Position numbers and translations under genes: made by a program. A DNA stretch of 64,000 bases from Dermacentor variabilis (taxonomy: Eukaryota > Arthropoda > Arachnida > Ixodida > Ixodidae), in the NCBI RefSeq assembly GCF_050947875.1, contig NC_134569.1:188589567-188653566 (forward strand). The letters run 5' to 3'. The notes beneath the pieces are model-generated. The model searched no databases and had not been told where the DNA came from. It saw only the letters and a program-made list of their open reading frames with translations. This document shows, in pieces, positions 10,691-22,106 of this stretch (position 1 is its first letter; the number at the start of each line of letters is the position of its first letter).

Positions 10691-12398
10691 TTATTCGGGT
10701 GCTGCAGCAGGCGTGAAGAAATCGTGAATGCGCCGTTGCACGCTGTTCCGTTTACGCACAATCAGATGAGCCTGGATCTCTGAGAGGGTCGTGCGGTCAC
10801 TGTAGGCGGCTGAAAGCACAGTCACTGCTTGTACAAGCTCCGCATGCGACAGCAGTGGCGCGCATGTAGCGTCATCCTCCGACTCGGAGTCATCATCCAG
10901 CGGGGCAGCAAAAACCTGACAAATGATCTCGTCGTCGTCAAGTTCTGCGCATGTCAGTACAGCACTGTCAGCATCTGTAAAACTGTCAAATGAGACAGTG
11001 TCCAGAATCGCAATGCCACCACTGCGCAGGTCTCGAAGAACATTTTCGGCTTCAGTAGGGAGCACATCGGACGGCGACAGATCTGGGGCTTCCATGGCAC
11101 TCACTTCATCGGTTATAACAAATCCAGCGTGCCAAAAGCAGTTTTGTAGAGTGGCAGGGGCCACCGCCTTCCAGGCATCCGCAAGCATGTTTATTGGCGT
11201 CGGAAGGCTAACAGCGTACTGCTTGCCGGCGTCGATGCAAATAACCATGCTGTTCAAGAAGCGTGCTTTGTAGAGAACCTTCAAAATTTTTATAATGCCC
11301 TGGTCCATGGGCTGGAGGAGACTCGTGATATTGGGCGGCAGGAATTCCAAGCGGATGGACTGGAGATCAAGGATGTGACCGTCTGCACCACAGTTATCCA
11401 CAAAAAGCAATACCTTCCGGTTTTGTGACTTGAACTTCCTGTAGAGTTTGCGGATCTAGTCGCTGAAGAGCTGCTGCATGATCCACGCTTTTGTTTTGGC
11501 CTCATACCACACGGGCAGCGACTACGCTCCCTTGAAACACACCTTGGGCTTTTTGATTTACCAATAACAAGAAGCGGAAGCTTCTCTGTCCCCGACATGT
11601 TGCTGCCTACTATTATGTTGACGCGCTCTTTACTATGCTTCCCGTCGTGGCAGGGATCGCCAGACACAGAAAGGGTCTTACTGTATCAGGCAGCATCTTA
11701 TAGAATAGAGCTTCTCTGTCCCCGACATGTTGCTGCCTACCATTATGGTGACACGCTCTTTGCTATGCTTTCCGCCATGGCAGGGATCGCCAGACACAGA
11801 AAGGGTCTTATCAGGCAGCATCTTATAGAATAGAGCTGTTTCGTTGCAGTTAAAAACGATCGTCTGGCGAAAACTGGGACAACAGCAACTCCAGAGCCTC
11901 CGAGCGATAATTTGCAGTAAGGGTCCGGTCGACGGCACCACTCTCGCCACACATCCTCTTGAAAGCGAGGTCGTACCTTTCCTTGAGGTTACGGAGCCAT
12001 CCGTCACTGAATATAAAGCCCACGATGTTCATCTGGAGAGCGAGCGTCTCTGCCTTCTGCTTCAGAAGGTCTCCAGACACAGGAATCCGCTTTGCAACCG
12101 TAGCACACAACCACATGTGGAAGGCTTCGAGTTTCTGGTGGCTGCCATCTCTAAAATTTTTCCTCTCCAAGCTGGAGGAAAACTTCGTTGCTTCGGCGAG
12201 AATCTTCGTCTTGTTTCTCATGTAATCTGAGGCCGTCTGCTTCGAAATATTAAATTCTCCAGCAACTCCGCTTTGAGACCAGCCACTCAGGACTTGCTGC
12301 ACAAAGACGATCTTTTTCGCCATTGACATTGTGGTATATTTAGTACCACGCTTGCCAGCATTCCCCAGCACCGTCTGCGCGGGCACTATTGGCGCCAT
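10691..12398 (-). pseudogene. Tigger-3 transposase, broken by duplication and frameshifts
   Basis: The N-terminus starts at MAPIVPAQ (12398) and includes a psq-type motif (EFNISKQTASDYMRNK) and a CENP-B type helix (SDGWLRNLKERYDLAFK). The frame then shifts into FNCNETALFYKMLPDKTL. The first catalytic aspartate is Asn here (NCNET instead of the usual DET). Next comes an internal tandem duplication (11581-11835) repeating the segment LSVSGDPCH to MSGTEKL. After further frame changes the C-terminal half is open (10691-11410): LFVDNCGAD carries the second aspartate, LLQPMDQGIIK the third, and it ends with an acidic tail and VQRRIHDFFT. It is non-functional for several independent reasons. Confidence 0.9.
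11581..11835. repeat. Tandem duplication inside Tigger-3 transposase
   Basis: Copy 1 is 11581-11710 and copy 2 is 11711-11835, both starting CTTCTCTGTCCCCGACATGT and ending TCTTATAGAATAGAG. Copy 1 has five extra bases (CTGTA) and the copies differ at several positions, so the duplication is not recent. Confidence 0.93.
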
Positions 12399-12661
12399 TG
12401 GACACTTGACGCGATGTTTTCGTATAACACATTCGATCACCGCAACCTCTACACAGCACACAAAGCAAACACCACTGCGCTGTCACACTGGCACCATTCG
12501 CACAAACTAAACATGTGGCCTACTCGCAGCGTCGTGCACGAAAAAAGAAACAAATCAGCTGCTAGATTGCCTTGACATGGCTTACTAATCTGAGACCGGA
12601 AGTCACTCATAGCCACTCTACTGAACCTGATGATGATGGGCGGGGATTTTCAGTAGCGCCA

Positions 12662-12694
12662 CCTCGTGGGGAGGCCCTGAGCCTCCCCACGAGG
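12662..12694. repeat. Perfect hairpin, 14-bp stem
   Basis: CCTCGTGGGGAGGC, loop CCTGA, then GCCTCCCCACGAGG. It lies in the 5' untranslated part of Tigger-3 and is followed by three GACTGAGCCT-like short repeats. Its function is unknown. Confidence 0.9.
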
Positions 12695-13849
12695 GACTGA
12701 GCCTAAAGTACAGCCTCAAGGGACTGAGCCTCAAGGAGGCTCAGTTCAAAACAAAAATGTTCAGCAAGTCGAACCATGCACCGGTCAGAGTCAGTGAGGG
12801 CAAGTGCCATCAATCGAGTTGGCTCAAGGAGTGTCTGAAAAATCAGACGAGAGGTTGCAAGGTGTCCGAACTTTCGGCAGTTGTTATACATTATGGTCTA
12901 TGGGGAGAATGGCGGTGCCGCGAAGCAGACCGAATAATCGAGCATGTCCAAATTTTTGGAGTCCGAAAAATCAGTCGGCGACTGTATACGAGTTTTAGTA
13001 CTTTCGTGTAAAAAATTTGATCAGCACAAGGCATATAGTATAGTTCAAATAAAGGTGCTGTCCTCAAATTTGCATAATTTCCTTAGTAGTTGCAATAAAG
13101 ACAGAACCTTTTTCTGAAGAAGCACTAGCATTTTGTAGTTGGTTTTGGAAGTTGTTCCCCACACTACAGCTCCGTAGCAGAGCTTAGAAGGAAAAAGGCA
13201 ATTATACATCTGCTGTTTCAGCCATAGCGGAATCATCCTAGAAGTTGTATACATAATACCAACACTTTTACACAAATCTATGCACAGTTTACTAATATGT
13301 GCATTCCATCTTAATTCCTCATTAAACACCACTCCAAGAAACTTCTGGTTTTTTACTTGCTGCAATTTTATTCCTTTATAATTAATGGTTAGATCCCTAT
13401 CTATGTGTGTATTCCACAACTTGAATAAATGTTTTTTGCCGTGCCACATGCTAACGCAGGTGCACTTTCGCGTCTGTCAAGCCATTGCTGGGGGGACGAT
13501 GTAGAAGACAGGGGACCCAAAATGACAGACAGTGGAGGCGAGGGAACGAGTGACGTGTGATGTGATATGACTGGAATAATTACACAGAGGACGCTGCACT
13601 ATAAACTCTTGCGTCTTGGTGTTTTCTGTGCTCTCAGTGCATTAATTTTTTTTGAGTGCCATCTTCTAAGCTGCACGATGTACTTTTTTACCCCAACGCC
13701 ACAGCTCGACAGTGTCCTTCCAGTTAAGCCTTGTACCTTGTAGGATGCTGCATGCTATTTTCATGGAAAGAGCTCTGTTGCATCAGTGAAGCGTTTACCT
13801 TTGGTTTCGGTCATGTGTGTGTGTGCGCGTGCGTGCGTGCATTTCTTAA

Positions 13850-14092
13850 AAGAATTATGGGGTTTTACGTGCCAAAACCACTTTCCGATTATGAGGCACG
13901 CCGTAGTGAAGGACTCCGGAAATTTCGACCACCTGGGGATCTTTAACGTGCACCTAAATCTAAGCACACGGGTGTTTTCGCATTTCGCCTCCATCGAAAT
14001 GCGGCCGCCATGGCCGGGATTCGATCCCGCGACCTCGTGCTCAGCAGCCCAACACCATAGCCACTGAGCAACCACGGCCGGCGCTTGCATTT
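13850..14092 (-). mobile_element. tRNA-derived SINE, Ruka-like
   Basis: On the minus strand it starts with a tRNA-like head: an A-box-like TTGCTCAGTGG and a B-box-like GGATCGAATCC. It then has the body GGCCGCATTTCGATGG, CGAAAACACCCGTGTGCTTA, GATTTAGGTGCACGTTAAAG, and ends GGTTTTGGCACGTAAAACCCC. This head, body and tail order is that of the common tick SINE (Ruka). A GT/GC microsatellite (about 13814-13840) lies just beyond its tail. It is not a functional tRNA gene, because no cloverleaf can be completed. Confidence 0.82.
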
Positions 14093-14099
14093 CTATAGT

Positions 14100-15090
14100 G
14101 TGACTTAAGGGGAGATGTGGGTTGATATTTAACAGTATTGTTCAGTTTTTTCTGCTGATTTGCAAATATCTAATTAGATTTTGTATATCTGCATTGGAAA
14201 AAATGATGCAAAGTTTTTAATACAAAAATTCAGTCAATTTCTTACGGGACTTTTCAAAAACTGAACTTTGTCAAAAGCAAGAACAAAATATACGGCCAGA
14301 ACACCAGAGAGTAGCTCAAGCCGGTGATGCTATCTTTATTGTTCTTGGTGCACTTATAATGCAAAAAAGAACAGATGTAAACATAATTGCAATATTTCTG
14401 CTAATTTCCATTTGTATTTAGTGGCAATTATAATTTAGCCGACAACTTTAGAAATACATACATAGCATCTCCGGCTAAATCCACTTGACACAAACATATT
14501 GATACCAAACATTTCTGGCACTTGGAAAGAACATATGAAGAAGGCAGTGTGTGGTGTCCAAAAAAATGAAGCTGAGAAAAACGAATTTGAACTTTCACTT
14601 CACTGTAACCTTGAATGGCCGAACAATATGGCAAATGAATTGCATCACTATGTAGCCCCATCCTTCAGCAACAAGTTCATGACATATATATGGTCATTCT
14701 GCAAAAACAACACTGATATTGGTTGCAACATTATGCATAGTCATTGAAAGCAATGCCAGAAAGCTAGCACCAGGAGCTTCACATTTCTATTTTACTTCCT
14801 TGTTGAACAGAAGGCACACAAATGGTATCCCTATGCAAATAAAGTTGCACAGGATTGGATTCATGGCCACACCAAAATATGTCCTTTCCACAAAGCTTAT
14901 GGCTACAACAAAAAATCTGGATCAAATGCCAGTGGGGGTCGCCACATTTCAATGGAGCTGAAATGAAAAAAAGTTCATGTGCTTGTGTTGTAGCGCTCCT
15001 CAAGTGGTCAAAATTAATCCAGAATCATATCATGGTTTTGGAACGTAAAATCCCAGAATTCAAATAGAAAAAAATGTATATATCTCTTGC
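14100..15090. other. No gene recognised
   Basis: AT-rich DNA with short ORFs on both strands. None shows a known motif or consistent coding signal. Confidence 0.5.
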
Positions 15091-15094
15091 ACAC

Positions 15095-16210
15095 TCACAG
15101 AATTGTGCATTCAGCACAGATCGCACCTAGACCTAGAAAAGCCCTGGACTGTAGGCAGAGTCTGTTGCTGGCTTTTGCCTCTTTGCAGGCTTGTTTGTCA
15201 AAGCATTTCTGTTTGTGTGGTCCTTGTTTGACATGTGAAGCCTCCGACGATCCTTCGGCGCACCATACAGCCACCGGCACTGTAGCCCAGCTTCTCGGCT
15301 ATTGCAGTGTTGCTTCTTGTCACACTGGTTGAATAGGCTGATGGCTTCAGCTGCTGCCCTCTGGACACAGTGCAGTGAGGATGCTTAGTCTTCGGGGCTT
15401 GATCCCAGATCACGGAAAACAGGCTTTCACTGGCATTCTGAGTCACGCCGTCACTGCACCGCTCCAAGAGGGCTTCCTCACCCAGCCGCTTGAAAATTGG
15501 CTCCAGAGCTTCGCACATGAAGTTGGGCAGGCTGTTATTGTGTGCTAGAGGTTGCTCACCCTTTGCCACAGCTCGGCTGTAGCTGCACCAGGATTTTTTA
15601 TTTTATTTATTTATTTAGTACATACTGCAGACCTTTCGGTCCAAGCAGAGGGGCAATAGAACGTATACAAACAAAAGAGAACAAATTAAGAACAAACAAA
15701 TAAAGATTTATACAAATTTTAGTCACACTGTGTCTGTAAACTGTCAACCCTTTCTAACCCTTTGGGACAAAGGTCATGCTTGGGGGCATCATCAGTTGAC
15801 GACATATGGTGCAGGGTAGCCTCAACTGCCCTCTTCATGCATGGGGCACGGCATAAGTCCAAAAAAGTCTTGTACCACAGATAAATCCACGTTCACAAAT
15901 TCCGTTCCGCTGTCGTTGATGTCCTCTTTCGTGTCAATACCCAGCAGCTCAAACTTGCGCTCCATTGCAGACTGCGACGCCAGGCGCGTTTTTGCCTTGT
16001 CGGCGATCGCTGCGAGCTTGCTTCTTTCTTCGGTCGTGAAGAAAACAGTATCCACACGGTCTGCGCCAACACGCAAGGCGTGGGTGGACGAAGTGTAGAT
16101 GCTAGACGTACCGGGTTGCAGCTAGGAACTCGATCCTGCAGAATCTTCAGGCAGACCAGCAGCCGGCAATTCTGGGTGCATCTCAGGCTTATCCGTCTTC
16201 TGTCGTGCAT
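15095..16210 (-). pseudogene. Mutator-like transposase remnant (copy 1), internally deleted
   Basis: The upper part (16210-15822) encodes an N-terminal region: ATESERSKLAAI-like helix, then GTEFVNVDLSVVQDFFGLMPCP ending in a Cys-containing motif. The lower part (15569-15095) encodes the C-terminal signature MCEALEPIFKRLGEEALLERC, VTQNASESLFSVIWDQAPK, then a small-residue helix with GYSAGGC. It aligns motif for motif with the copies at 34256-34760 and 40930-42560. The central catalytic section is missing, and a LINE tail (15590-15720) sits in the gap. I place the family with metazoan Mutator-like transposases from memory of the TQNANES-type motif, so that assignment is moderately confident. 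Confidence 0.62.
15590..15720 (-). repeat. LINE 3' tail with TAAATAAA repeat
   Basis: On the minus strand it ends in AAATAAATAAATAAAATAAA after a short UTR containing GGTCTGCAGTATGTACT. It resembles the tail of the LINE at 42575-43740. It interrupts the Mutator-like remnant. Confidence 0.5.
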
Positions 16211-16489
16211 TCCACAGCCGCCTTCGCGCCTTGCTGAACGCTTGACGTGTAGTAGTCTTCAGACGACAATCTCCTTCAGCCATTCGGGCAGCGAAAAAGA
16301 CACCTTATCGAACGTTGTCGAGAAGCGAGCGGCTGAACAAACATTCACAGCGGCGCGGTAAAACCACAGAGAGAAACACAAAGCGCGCACGAAAGCGACC
16401 AGCCTGTCGGGCACGCGGGAATCTGCACTCAAACAGCGCCAGACCAATAGGAGCGAGGCGCGCGTGGGGGTCGTGCGTGCTTTGGCCAA

Positions 16490-17028
16490 TCAGTGGCACG
16501 GGCACATCCTTCAGAAATGACGCAAAAGCGTCGGTTCCTCCTCACCTACGCCATTTTGAACCGGTGCGAAATACACACAAAGAAAGCAGCTTCCAAACAA
16601 GCTCAATATGGCACCCGCCGGCCAACGCCTTCGCAAATGACGACGGTGCGAAGTTAGAACATTTTTGGCAATATTTTGCTAATTCCGCGGCCACCCTGGC
16701 CCGTATAAATGCGTTTTTTTATTATTTTCCGATTAAATTTAGGTTCTAGATTTCGTGGAGGCGGTAGGGAAAATGCACTTTTCCGAAATAGACTTTTTTG
16801 CAATTCTTTGTCATTTCAAGACCCGCGTCTCCTTTTAACTGACCCATGGACATTGTTGTTACGTGCTGCGAATACGCTCTCTGTGTCTTTGTTGTACCCT
16901 ATCTTACTGCTGATTTCATCATTCATGTGTTCGCATGTTCTGTGGGACATGTGGCATGCATCGTACATGTTACATGACAAAGCATTAGCATTTAGTCATG
17001 TTGTTTGAATAAGCTAGCCAGCGTTATA
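16490..17028. other. No gene recognised
   Basis: GC-richer at first, then AT-rich up to the TA target of the outer nested Tigger. No conserved motif is seen. Confidence 0.45.
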
Positions 17029-17705
17029 CCGTATTTACTCGCATAATGATCTCACTTCTTTTGTAAAAAAACATTGGCGCAAATTCAGGGGTGCGATCAT
17101 TACACGGGTTAAATTTCCCGCAAAAAAAATGTTGAGCACCAAAGACTTTTATTAAAAGGGCAAGTTTCGGGTCAAAATTCTTATGATAGCTATCGTAAAC
17201 ATAACCAAACATAAGAGTTGAGTAAGACTTACCTTTGTAATAAATGCACACATTAAGTAGGCACTACATGAATTGCACATTGCTTTTATTTTTCTAATTG
17301 AATAATGGGTGCCTCACTTTATTCCGAGTGAATCTTCGCAGTCATCGCTGTAAGCTTCATTGTCAGAACCGGCAGTGTCGTTGCTGGGGGCATCTTCGCA
17401 GTCCCACAGAAAGTTGTCTTCTGCCCCGTCCAGCATGTTGGTTATGCCGGTCTTCTCAAAACTCTTCGCCACGACCTCTTCGGAGATACCACTAAACGCT
17501 TCGACGATCCAGGAGCAAAGCACCTCCATGGGCGGTCTTTTGATTTTGCTGCTCGGCGTCAAATCATCTTCATCTGCCGCCATCCACTCTGCGTACAGTC
17601 TTCGAACATTGTCCTTGAACGGTTTGTTCAGTGACACATCAAGAGGCTGTAGCAGTGATGTCAGATCCCTAGAGATGACTGCAATGTCTGTGCGTAGCTC
17701 CTTAA

Positions 17706-20046
17706 CCCATATATGCCTGAACTTGGGGAAATTAAGAAAAGTGATTTATTTTCCCGTAATAATTGCTTCTGGTACCTCAGAAAGTAGAATCAACCTTCTA
17801 TTCAAAAAAAAAATTTTTCGAACTGCGTTTTTGTAGCCGTCCTACATATAGGACACTAGGCACATATACTACTCCTTTGAGTGGTACAATTTGAAACATT
17901 TCACATGGACTCCGATGTCGCATTTTTCACAACGTGTTGTGGTCTTCTCATGGCAATGAGCACACCTTGTTTGCTTCTCTTGAGGAATCACTGTGTGGTC
18001 AATGCGGTCAAATCGGCTTTGGGCTTCCAGTAAAGATTGCCGGCTTTTTCCACGCAATGGCTTGGTGCCATAACTCTTCATATACGACATCGCTATCGTC
18101 CTTCGAAATGTGAGGAGCTCTGTTTTGGTCGTTCCAATTCTTTACAACTGGAATGCATTATTCACACATGCATCAACCAGATATGTCATGAGTGAAGAAT
18201 ACCACTTCTTTCCTCGAATGGCTGTGCGGTACTTTGAAATATTTTGGTCTAGTCTGTCAACTCCTCCCATGTTGCCATTATAGCTCGAAATCAAGAACGG
18301 CTGCTCCACCATGACTTTGGACTTGTTTTCTCTCGAATATCTTTTCACCATTTGTGTTGGCTCGACCCCGTGAGCATTTGAGACGACGGTCACTGTGCTG
18401 TTGTCCTTCCAGCGACATACAATAATTTCAGATTCAGCGTCGACTTTGTAATCGTAGAAGCCTCGATTCTTGCTTTTCATTTCTTTCTGTGTCAGGATGG
18501 GACAGTTTTCTATTCGGTTATCCCGCACGGTGCCTGTGCACTTGACACCCATTGACGAAAGCATTCTAACAAGTTTGAGACTTGAAAAGAAGTTGTCAAA
18601 GAACACATGAAAACAGTAATCAAGCCTTTCTTTCAACCTGGACACCATTTCTGTAACAACAGATCCTCCTAGACCAAGCTTGTTTTTATCATCCACATTG
18701 ACGCCATACCTCCCTTGGTAGGGCTCAACAGAAAGCAAATAGCCCAATGGGGTGCAAATGCACCACAATTTATAGCCAAATCGGATTGGTTTCCCTTTCA
18801 TAAACTGCTTGCATCCATGCTTTCCGAAGTACTCGCACATGCTTTCATCAATGCTGAAGCAGTCTAGTAATGGAGCACACAACAGAAACCGTTCATTCAA
18901 GAGCCTAAACAGTGGTCGCAGTTTTGTGAATTTGTCTTCTTGTACTATGTTGTTGTTGTCAGCCACATGTAGGTTGGTGAAAATGGCTTCAAATCGGTCC
19001 CGCCTCATAGAGTTCGCGACGAGTTCATTATGAGAATCACGTGAGTTTTCCCACAACATGCGACGCCTTGGAACCGGCACATAGCCACTGAGAAGCAGAA
19101 TGCCGAGAAAACATCTCATCTCACCTGCGTTCACGTTCAACAACCGATTCTTCTGTTGTGCATAGGTGTTGGTGTTTGCAACAAGCAGGTTGATGACTTC
19201 ATCATCGAAAAATTTTTCAAATGCCTCTACTGGAGTTAGCGGTGCTCCTTCAGCGGAGTCTGAATCACACGAGTGGCGAGTTGGGAAACTCGCGTTCAAA
19301 TCGCGTTTATCCCACTTGACACGTCGTTTCTGTTGCTTAGCTGGTGGCTCCTGGTCGTTCTCGTCCTCACTTGACTCTGAACAAGTGTCCAGAACTTCAG
19401 CACGAAGAGTGCTCCCCGGCAGATGGTCCATGCTGGTGCATTCTTCATCACCGCTTTCTTCATCTGTCACTGCCGCCGCGTGATTTTCGGGCGGAAGAAT
19501 GGCCACCGTAGACGGTACATCTTCCCCAGCGTCAATCTGGTTTAGAATGTCGTTGAGCGTTTGCGGATCTCTTCTGCGGTAAAATGAACTGCAGGGAATC
19601 TTCTGACTGCAATTGGAAAAAAAAAAGTTTCTGCCATACGTCCATATGTATTTTACTATGCTACTTCAACGCTACGCGCGCGACGCATCGCGCATTCCAG
19701 AGTGACACAACAGCGACCCCCGATCTGCCTAGCGTCCTACATATAGGACACCGCTGTTTGACAGATCGTAAACAAAAAAATGTTGCCTATACTACATTGA
19801 CATTGTTTTCACAGCATATTCAATTACTCAGGAATAACTGACAAAAATCTCGAAAACATAAAAAATCATTTCAATTTATATTACTTACATTTTCTTTCTC
19901 GGCATGGCGTTCGTCGAAGCTCACGCGAGAAGGCCATAGCCTCAGAAACACCCCCTAGGGGGCGCTAGCTTTTTGACAAAAAAAAAATTTTCGAGTTATT
20001 TGAAAAATTTCAGTGTCCTACATATAGGACACTAGGCATATATGGG
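17706..20046 (-). mobile_element. piggyBac-like DNA transposon
   Basis: TTAA target duplications at 17702-17705 and 20047-20050 bracket 13-bp perfect terminal repeats CCCATATATGCCT. A subterminal motif GTCCTACATATAGGAC occurs near both ends (about 17839 and 20016) and once more at about 19734. Length is 2341 bp. It carries a nearly open transposase on the minus strand and lies inside the Tigger-4 transposase gene. Confidence 0.95.
17869..19905 (-). pseudogene. piggyBac transposase with one premature stop and a small intron
   Basis: The first exon is 17 nt (19905-19889, MPRKK plus two bases) with donor GTAAGT. The acceptor is TTGCAG at 19607 and exon 2 starts at 19606, giving QKIPCSSFYRRRDPQTLNDI. 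The DDE_Tnp_1_7 domain follows, with FSIDESMCEYFGKHG, FHVFFDNFFSS and GNMGGVDRLDQN holding the expected aspartates. The only defect is an in-frame TAA at 18142-18144 after VNNAFQL. The frame then continues with TELLTFRRTIAMSYMKSYG and a C-terminal Cys-rich finger (RCAHCHEKTTTRCEKCDIG, VKCFKLYH), stopping at 17869. Members of this family cut and paste at TTAA without footprints. The N-terminal region is acidic, as usual. Confidence 0.9.
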
Positions 20047-22106
20047 TTAAGCTCAGCTCAAGCGCTATCCACAAGATGGCCTCGTAAACTGTCCAACACA
20101 AGAAACAGGAAGTAGAAGTGCTCCTGGTCTTCGTCCCCAAACAGTCTTAATCCAGTCGACCATGAGTTCCGCTGTCATCCACCCTTTTAGTTGAGCACAG
20201 ATGTGGATGCCACGGGAAAAGTTTCCCTTCGGAATATTCTTCTCTTTCAGTATGATGTACGGTGAAAGCCTCCGCCCGTCTGCTGTCACTGCAAGCATTA
20301 CGGTGCATCACAGCTTCTCAGCACCAGATGTCTTCACGAGGACACTCCGAGCACCTATCTCGTTGACTGTTGTGTTCTGGGGCATGTCAAAGGTCAACGG
20401 AGTTTGGTCGGCATTCCCTATTTGCGACAAGAGGAACCCATTCTTCTCGCAGATCCTTGTGACGAAGTGATGAAAGTCTACCACCTTTTCTTCATACGCG
20501 GATGTGAGCGGCTGGCACGATGACGTTTGCTGCCTCAGTGACAATCCATTTCGTCGCATGAAGCAAGTCGTCCAACCGGAGCTAGTGCAGAAGTCCTTTG
20601 CGACGATTCCCAGCTTCCTGGCAATTGCACACGCCTGTAGAGTCGAACCCAGATATATCGAATTCGAAGGGGATCGAAAAATAGTTCTATATAGCGAAAA
20701 TTCGATATACAGATATAGGCTAAAACAGCACTCGCGATCATAACAAATTGTGGCTTGCCATTTGGAACAGCCGTGAATTATATAGCATGTGCACGCAATA
20801 TGAAAGCGCTTTATTTCACGGGAAAAAAAATTAGCTAATTTTGGCCTGCTTTTTCCTCTGGGAAATGAAGTCAAACACTAGTCTCAATCTTCTTGCAACT
20901 GTCCAGGTGCAAGAGCCCAGTGCCTTCCATTTCGCCGCAACAGCGCTGAATCAGGCTGAACGCTGGCGCCAGTTCAGTGGCTGTGCACGGTCGCGTTTCT
21001 TCGAAAACACAGTTGTCCTTGTCGTTGCTGGAATCGCCGTCTTGAATGCCAGCTATTCCAGCCACAATGTTCTCATCAGCGAGATCGGCTACCGCTTGTA
21101 CTTCGCTGTCAGCGTTAATGAGACTTGGTCCTCAACAGTCACTTCGGACAGGACGGTGCTGGAAAAATTGAACAAGCCGCGAAACGCGTCCTCGAAGCAC
21201 TTATCGTCATCTAAAGCTTCTGGAAATTCATCTCCGGCCACTTCAAGGCCTGCCTTGCCAAAACAGTTGGCTACTGTGGCCTGCTTCACGTCACCCCAAG
21301 CGCCGGTAATCATCTGGGTCGCGCCGAGCAGGTCAATCTTGAGATTGGTTCCCATGCGGAGGTTTACGAGGAGCCGTTGAATAAGTCGCTTCCTATAGCC
21401 TACCTTGAATGCCTTTATGATACCCTGGTCGAGGGGCTGCAGTCTCTCTGTCGTCTTCGATGGGAGAAACTTTAGTTCGATGTGCTGCAGCTGGCAAGTT
21501 GTTTGATGGGCCGAAAAGTTGTCTACCAGAAGGCAAACTCGGTGGCCCGACTTGCCCGACTCAGCGTCCCAAGCCTGCAACAATTCAAAAAGTTGACGTG
21601 TCATCCAGGCCTTCCTATTACAGCCGCAGCAGACAGGAAGTTGTTTGCAGTTCTTGAAGCAGCACGGTGACTTGCTCTTGCTGATCACGAATGGCCGTAG
21701 CTTGCACGAGCTGTCCATGTTGGCCGCAAGCAGCACCGACACACGCACTTTGCTCATTTTACCGCCGTGACATGAGGTTCCACGAAGAGCGAGTGTCTTA
21801 TTTGGCAACATTGGCCAAAAAAGACCAGTTTTGTCTGCATTTAAGATTTCTGCAGGCGAAAACTTTGCATTAATCTTCAGCCACTCCTCAGAAAGCCACT
21901 GCTGCACCTCCTGGCTGCTGACAGCCCCCCTTTCGCCTGAAATAGCCTTTCCTACCATGCCGTGGCGGTTTTTAAACCATTGCAGCTGCCCTGTGCCACC
22001 ACAAAAGTTCTCTTCGCCAAGAGCTGTAGCAAACCATTTGGCCTTTTCGATTAACATCACGCCATCCACGGGAATATTTTTCTCTCGGATTTCAAGAAAC
22101 CACGTA

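Larger units (their letters stand above)
10583..12984 (-). mobile_element. Tigger/pogo DNA transposon 3
   Basis: The left end is CAGTCGCCGACCGTCTATTC and the right end, reverse complemented, is CAGTCGCCGACTGATTTTTC. The outer 11 bases are identical and the rest diverged. TA duplications are at 10581-10582 and 12985-12986. Length is 2402 bp. It carries a damaged transposase on the minus strand and has inserted into an older LINE. Confidence 0.92.
9790..13460 (-). mobile_element. LINE 3' fragment, split by Tigger-3
   Basis: Minus strand: 13449-13045 encodes the distal part of a non-LTR reverse transcriptase (KFLGVVFNEELRWNAHISK, then MIPLWLKQQMYNCLF, LCYGAVVWGT), followed by a typical C-terminal tail that shifts frame and continues to the TA at 12985. 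Beyond Tigger-3 the tail resumes at 10580 (PPKLALNAKNT, FYLSNNFIINELEQKLNFN) and stops near 10350. A 3' UTR runs to about 9790, where the tail is ACTGATACTGATAC-like. The style resembles CR1/Jockey-group LINEs. The 5' part, including the catalytic FADD box, is missing (5' truncation near 13460). Frame damage shows it is dead. Confidence 0.72.

Noticed and set aside
13980..14092. Possible tRNA gene (A- and B-box-like sequences)
   Set aside because: The boxes are the head of a SINE with the usual body and tail, and no complete cloverleaf can be folded. The same applies to the heads at 27360-27510 and 63171-63375.
14779..15003. Minus-strand ORF rich in Cys and His
   Set aside because: The Cys/His spacing fits no zinc-binding motif, there is no homologous block elsewhere in the window, and the surrounding sequence is AT-rich and non-coding.
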